From the NCBI GenBank assembly GCA_046316615.1, contig JBKDAN010000042.1, positions 1-64,000 on the forward strand: DNA of 64,000 bases, given 5' to 3'. Origin of the DNA: BJHL01 sp040378885. GTDB taxonomy: Bacteria; Planctomycetota; Phycisphaerae; Phycisphaerales; UBA1924. The translations under genes were made by a program, and so were the position numbers. This document shows, piece by piece, positions 60,505 to 64,000 of this stretch (position 1 is its first letter; the number at the start of each line of letters is the position of its first letter). The notes under the pieces were generated by a model that was not told the DNA's origin, ran no database searches, and saw only the letters and a program-made list of their open reading frames with translations.

Positions 60505-62496
60505 ATGGCGACCAAGCGTTTGAATACGACGGCGGCGGTTATGGCATTGGTCGCGGGCACTTGCGTTTCGGCTCCCGCGCTGGCGGTGGTGAAGTCCTGG
60601 ATTGCGCCCGTGAGCGGAAACGCAAGCGTGGGAGCGAACTGGTTCCCCGCAGGCGTGCCGCTCATCACGGATCAGTGGGTGATCACGGTGCCAGGCACGT
60701 ACACAGTCACGCTGGACGCTGCGGCACCTGACGCGTCGGATTCGTTCGCGGTGGTCGCCGATGGCACCATCACGATCAACAACCAGGGTGCCACGCACGT
60801 GACGTCGCGGCTTCGCGCTGGAAGTCCTGCGCCGGGCCAAGCCACCGCGATCTTTACGGGCAATGCGTTTCAAGCGGCGGAAGTGTTCGTGGCCTCGCTC
60901 ACTCCCGACATCAATGGCATCATGACCTTTGACGGCGCGGACGTGACACTCGAAGACAACGGACTGATTCGCGTGTCGGACAACGTGAACTGCACCGGCA
61001 CGCTGCGACTTCGCAACGGCGCGGTGATGACGGACGCGAGCAACCCGCCCGGCGTTGATACCGACACGGGCGAGATTGTCGTCGGCGCAGACGGTTCCAT
61101 CAACGTGAACGATGCTCAGATCGTGCTGGCAGACTGGGACGTGGACATGTCGGCGGGCGGCAACCTGACGCTGAGCAACAACGCAATGGTGGAAGTTGAT
61201 GGACTGACGCTGGGCGCTACCAGCGTTGTCAGCGGGTCGGGCACGCTCGATGTCGGAGGCCTGACCGCTGTTTCGGGAGCTCGTGTGGAGAACGTGGGCG
61301 ATCTCACGCTTGATCTGCCGCTGGTGGCGACCGTGCCGAGCACGCTGCGCGTGAACACGGGCGTGATGACGCTGCCTCAAACCGCAGTGCTGCGCAACGG
61401 ATTTCCGCTGGCATCGACCATCCAGATGAACGGCGGCGCGCTGGTGGCGGAGAGCTTCCCGTTGTTTCCGACTGGAACGATCGACAACTTCGCAGCCGGG
61501 TCGATCATCGGCTTTGGCATCATCGACGCGAACATTGACAACGACGGCGTGATCCAACCCGGGGGCGTTGGCCTTGTGCTCGCCGGCGAACTCTTCAACG
61601 ACACGGGCACGATCAACGGCACCGCTCTCGCGTTTCCCGCCACCGGCTCTTTTCGCGGCACGGGCAACGTCAACGCTGGCGTCAACTTCGGACCAGGCTC
61701 GACCATGACACTCACAGGCGACACGCAGTTCGGCACATTTGGCGCCGTTGCCGCGGCGGGCGTGACGTTCCAGGGCGAAGCACTCATCAACGGCCACGCC
61801 GCCTTCTTCCGCGATGCGGGCATCATCGACATCGATGGCATCGTGCGCCTTGCGGGCGGCTCGCTGCGCGTTGACAACGGCGCGATCGTCACCGCCACGG
61901 CGGAACTGCATGGTCCGGGCGCTGTGGTGGGCAATTACAGCGTGAGCGGTCTGCTCAACACCGACGGGCCGATCATCATGCCAGTCGGCAGCCTCCAACT
62001 CAACGCGCCAGCCGACACCCGGCTGGTGATGCGTGGCAAGACGGCTGGCGACTTCGGTACCGTGCGCGTCACCGCGCCAGGCACGGCGACGGTCAATGGT
62101 GCACTGGAGATCGTTCTGCGCGACTCGTTTGACTACGTGACGGGCGATGAGTTCGTGCTGATCGACGCGCCGGCCGGACGCGCGGGTACCTTCTCCTCCA
62201 TCACCTACACCAATCCGCGCAACGGTGCCCTCTTCAACCTGCTTTACAACGCCACTTCGGTGCGCCTGCGCGTCCTGCGAGGCGGATGCGACTCCATCGA
62301 CTTCAACAACAACGGCGTCTTCCCCGAGGATCAGGACGTCATCGACTTCTTCGATGTTCTCGCAGGCGGCTCACCCGCCACGTGCGACCCCGTGCTAGGG
62401 TGCGGCAGCATCGACTTCAACAACAACGACGTCTTCCCCGAGGATCAAGACGTTATCGACTTCTTCGTCGTGCTTGCCGGCGGCGCGTGCTCGTGA
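60505..62496 (+). CDS. Secreted beta-helix-like protein with two GC-type dockerin modules
   Basis: The product is 663 residues from the ATG at 60505 (ribosome site AAGGAG). Signal peptide: MATKRLNTTAAVMALVAGTC then VSAPALA. The mature part is a series of autotransporter-like beta-helix repeats: NWFPAGVPLITDQW, YTVTLDAAAP, GTITINNQGATHVTSRLRAG, VTLEDNGLIRVSDNVNCTGT, and so on. The end resembles the planctomycete-type module (VTGDEFVLIDAPAGRAGTFS). It closes with tandem dockerin modules: SIDFNNNGVFPEDQDVIDFF, then the same with NND, and VLAGGACS. The protein is probably attached at the cell surface. It has no anchor helix, so attachment must use the dockerin-like module. Upstream is the 800-bp leader region. 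Confidence 0.88.
   Translation: MATKRLNTTAAVMALVAGTCVSAPALAVVKSWIAPVSGNASVGANWFPAGVPLITDQWVITVPGTYTVTLDAAAPDASDSFAVVADGTITINNQGATHVTSRLRAGSPAPGQATAIFTGNAFQAAEVFVASLTPDINGIMTFDGADVTLEDNGLIRVSDNVNCTGTLRLRNGAVMTDASNPPGVDTDTGEIVVGADGSINVNDAQIVLADWDVDMSAGGNLTLSNNAMVEVDGLTLGATSVVSGSGTLDVGGLTAVSGARVENVGDLTLDLPLVATVPSTLRVNTGVMTLPQTAVLRNGFPLASTIQMNGGALVAESFPLFPTGTIDNFAAGSIIGFGIIDANIDNDGVIQPGGVGLVLAGELFNDTGTINGTALAFPATGSFRGTGNVNAGVNFGPGSTMTLTGDTQFGTFGAVAAAGVTFQGEALINGHAAFFRDAGIIDIDGIVRLAGGSLRVDNGAIVTATAELHGPGAVVGNYSVSGLLNTDGPIIMPVGSLQLNAPADTRLVMRGKTAGDFGTVRVTAPGTATVNGALEIVLRDSFDYVTGDEFVLIDAPAGRAGTFSSITYTNPRNGALFNLLYNATSVRLRVLRGGCDSIDFNNNGVFPEDQDVIDFFDVLAGGSPATCDPVLGCGSIDFNNNDVFPEDQDVIDFFVVLAGGACS
62281..62496 (+). 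repeat. Two tandem GC-type dockerin modules (C-terminus of 60505-62496)
   Basis: Two units with nearly identical DNA (for example GACTTCAACAACAACG occurs in both) and close to the reverse complement of the units at 32072-32280. Confidence 0.88.
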
Positions 62497-62529
62497 TTCG
62501 CTCGCCGCGCGGGCGTACCTTGCGGACGC

Positions 62530-62733
62530 GTGACAGAACCCCGTAACACCCCTTCGGCGAACCCCGCGTGCTGGCAGCCTACCCGCTGTCCGGCGTGCGG
62601 GGTTTCGCCGCTTCAACTGGTGTGGGTCCACAGCCACGAGCAGACGGCGTGCTGCGGGCTTGTCATCGGACCGTGCTGCCAGCCGCAAGCAGCGCTCGAC
62701 CACAGCGCCGACGACGACAACCACCCCGGCTGA
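62530..62733 (+). CDS. Small Cys-rich protein, possible zinc-binding
   Basis: A 67-residue frame starting GTG at 62530. It contains CPACGVSPLQLVWVHSHEQT followed by ACCGLVIGPCC, i.e. CxxC, two His and three more Cys, compatible with a zinc-ribbon-like fold. It is short and lacks a clear ribosome site. The same stretch has overlapping frames, so the gene is tentative. No known family name is offered. Confidence 0.4.
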   Translation: MTEPRNTPSANPACWQPTRCPACGVSPLQLVWVHSHEQTACCGLVIGPCCQPQAALDHSADDDNHPG

Positions 62734-62941
62734 ATCGGCATAACACCGCGACCGTGATCGGACGTGAACTGCGCGCGCCGGGCGCGTTATCACACCGGCA
62801 GCCTGTCAATCTGCGTCTTCCATTCCGGTCGTGCGAGCCTGCACAAACCGGCATGCGCGGCACCAACGCGCTTTGGTGGCACAATGGTCATCCGTGTGGT
62901 ATCAAGGAGGGACAGTCCAACGTCGATAGAGAGGTTCAGCC

Positions 62942-63319
62942 ATGCGTTTCGCGAGGAATCAAGACATCAACTTCGAGCAACTCGGCGAATCCAAAGGCGC
63001 CGAGAAGCGCCGTCACGGTCGCGTGATCTGTGATGGCGTCCAGTGCTCCATCGGTGAAGTGCTCGACCTCAGCGCCTCGGGCATGCGCGTCAAGACGCGC
63101 TTCAAGATGCCCGAAGCCGGCGAAGTCTTCGTCGTCACCCTCGACACCATCGAAGGCCCCCTCGCCGTCCTCAGCCGCATCCGCTGGGTCCGCCGCTGCG
63201 GCATGTTCACCCGCGAAGTCGGCCTCGAGTTCTTTGACCCAGGCCCCAAGAGCAAACAGGTCCTGCAAGAGCTCGCAGGTCGCGCGGCGTACAACGACAG
63301 CTTCAAGGCCGCGAGCTAA
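62942..63319 (+). CDS. PilZ-domain protein (c-di-GMP effector-like)
   Basis: A 125-residue protein that is essentially one PilZ domain. It has the RxxxR motif (EKRRHGRVICDG), followed by GEVLDLSASGMRVKTRF, the DxSxxG motif. Both are the c-di-GMP ligands in known PilZ proteins. The rest has VTLDTIEGPLAVLSRIRWV and a C-terminal EVGLEFFDPGPKSKQVLQ. Its role is probably to relay c-di-GMP levels to motility or envelope functions. The ribosome site is GAGAGG. It may relate to the MshEN-like protein at 29.4-29.9 kb. Confidence 0.9.
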   Translation: MRFARNQDINFEQLGESKGAEKRRHGRVICDGVQCSIGEVLDLSASGMRVKTRFKMPEAGEVFVVTLDTIEGPLAVLSRIRWVRRCGMFTREVGLEFFDPGPKSKQVLQELAGRAAYNDSFKAAS

Positions 63320-63438
63320 CGACGACTGGCACTCATCCAAAGCGACGCGGCAAACACTATTCAGGCGTTATCGCGGAGATTCCTTGCGAAACGTTCGCAG
63401 ATGGCATTCTGCTCAACGATCACGTACGGATCTTCCGC

Positions 63439-63945
63439 ATGCACACGTTCCACGATTTCGCCTGGTTCTTCGCCGATAGCTATGACTTGGGCCAGATCCG
63501 TCGCCTTCGCATCGAGTCGAACACACTGGCACCGTGGTTCAGCTTCTTCACCTCACTTGCCAGCCATGGCGGTTCGTGCGAACTGATGACAACCGCTGGC
63601 CGCGAGTCGCGTCTGGTGTATCCCCGACAACTGATGACCATGACGCACATACCTCGCGAGATGATGCTGCTTTGCGAAGGTTGCTGCGGCAGTCTCGGGT
63701 TTCGCGCCTTGATCTTTTGTGATGATCGTGGCGAACTCTCATTCGACGCGTGCAATGTCGATGACACGACGTGGTCATCGTTTCTCGACCTGCTGGACTG
63801 GATCGCGCGGGAAACGCAACACGACGTACTCGTCGTCGACGAATACCACGACGATGTCGACCCACTGGAACTCACTTGGCTGCGCTACTCCCGACACTTG
63901 CGAACGCTCAGCGTCGAGGGTGATCCGAATCGGGATTTCGAGTAG
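63439..63945 (+). CDS. Hypothetical protein
   Basis: A 168-residue frame (MHTFHDFAWFFADSYDLGQI, ending VEGDPNRDFE). Acidic at the C-terminus, with probable alpha/beta content (ALIFCDDRGELSFDACNVDD, HDVLVVDEYHDDVDPLELTW). No signal peptide, no recognised motif. Downstream of the PilZ gene by 119 bp. The ATG has no strong ribosome site. Confidence 0.5.
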   Translation: MHTFHDFAWFFADSYDLGQIRRLRIESNTLAPWFSFFTSLASHGGSCELMTTAGRESRLVYPRQLMTMTHIPREMMLLCEGCCGSLGFRALIFCDDRGELSFDACNVDDTTWSSFLDLLDWIARETQHDVLVVDEYHDDVDPLELTWLRYSRHLRTLSVEGDPNRDFE

Positions 63946-64000
63946 TACCCCAAGGTCTCCCTGCTTTCGGCAGACCGGGGCGTTACCTACACTCCACGCA

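Noticed and set aside
60250..61998. Minus-strand frame of 582 residues opposite the dockerin-tailed protein
   Set aside because: Shadow of a gene with signal peptide, repeats and dockerin modules. Translation is Arg/His-rich without motifs.

Overview
The window looks like chromosomal DNA from a high-GC planctomycete, probably class Phycisphaerae. This is inferred from content: several secreted proteins end in the same EF-hand-like 'GC-type dockerin' module (core DIDFNNNGVFPEDQD, ending VLAGG.C), one ends in a PEP-CTERM-like tail (PTPGALAIAGLGG plus RRRR), and there are pseudopilin-like proteins, an rpoZ-like gene and two ECF sigma/partner pairs. There is no integrase, transposase, CRISPR array or rRNA. 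Two tRNA-Leu genes (anticodons CAG and GAG) lie in the middle and right parts.

Layout. 1-9.9 kb (minus): a polymorphic-toxin locus. It has a 2404-aa secreted Rhs/YD-repeat protein with a C-terminal GHH-type nuclease tip, an overlapping 131-aa putative immunity gene, two more 160-170-aa genes, and a displaced 'orphan' copy of the Rhs core carrying a different tip that runs off the left edge. 10.5-12.2 kb (plus): MotA/MotB-like stator pair with a His/Gly-rich MotB N-terminus. 12.2-17.3 kb (minus): membrane, secreted and DUF3553-like proteins of unknown role. 17.4-20.9 kb: rpoZ-like and coaC-like genes, a degenerate FmdB-like protein, hflX and an EVE-domain protein. 20.9-24.9 kb: a Cys-rich exported protein and a 1050-aa coiled-coil membrane protein. 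25-26.4 kb: ECF sigma/anti-sigma pair. 26.7-32 kb: pseudopilin-like, thioredoxin, PEP-CTERM, MshEN-like and CrtI-like genes. 32-43.3 kb: dockerin-tailed protein, pyruvate phosphate dikinase, pabB, tRNA-Leu, uppP, two SPOUT methyltransferases, a double thioredoxin-fold protein, a tandem Usp and a GspG-like pseudopilin. 43.4-49 kb (minus): a 1731-aa collagen-like fibre with beta-helix, C1q-like, CBM-like and peptidase-S74 parts and a C-terminal membrane anchor, plus a small dockerin-tailed protein. 49.3-58.3 kb: tRNA-Leu, two hypotheticals, an S9 peptidase, a GT4 glycosyltransferase, a propeller-like dockerin-tailed protein and a class V aminotransferase-like enzyme. 58.4-63.9 kb: second ECF sigma/partner pair, a dockerin-tailed cell-surface protein, a Cys-rich mini-protein, a PilZ protein and a hypothetical.

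The clearest themes are cell-surface and secreted mosaics (Rhs toxin, collagen/S74 fibre, dockerin-tailed proteins). Two observations look most unusual: a pair of dockerin-like EF-hands spliced into the Rhs core and retained in both Rhs copies, and a collagen-C1q-S74 fibre with a C-terminal membrane anchor whose architecture would allow self-release. All functional calls come from reading motifs; no database search was run.
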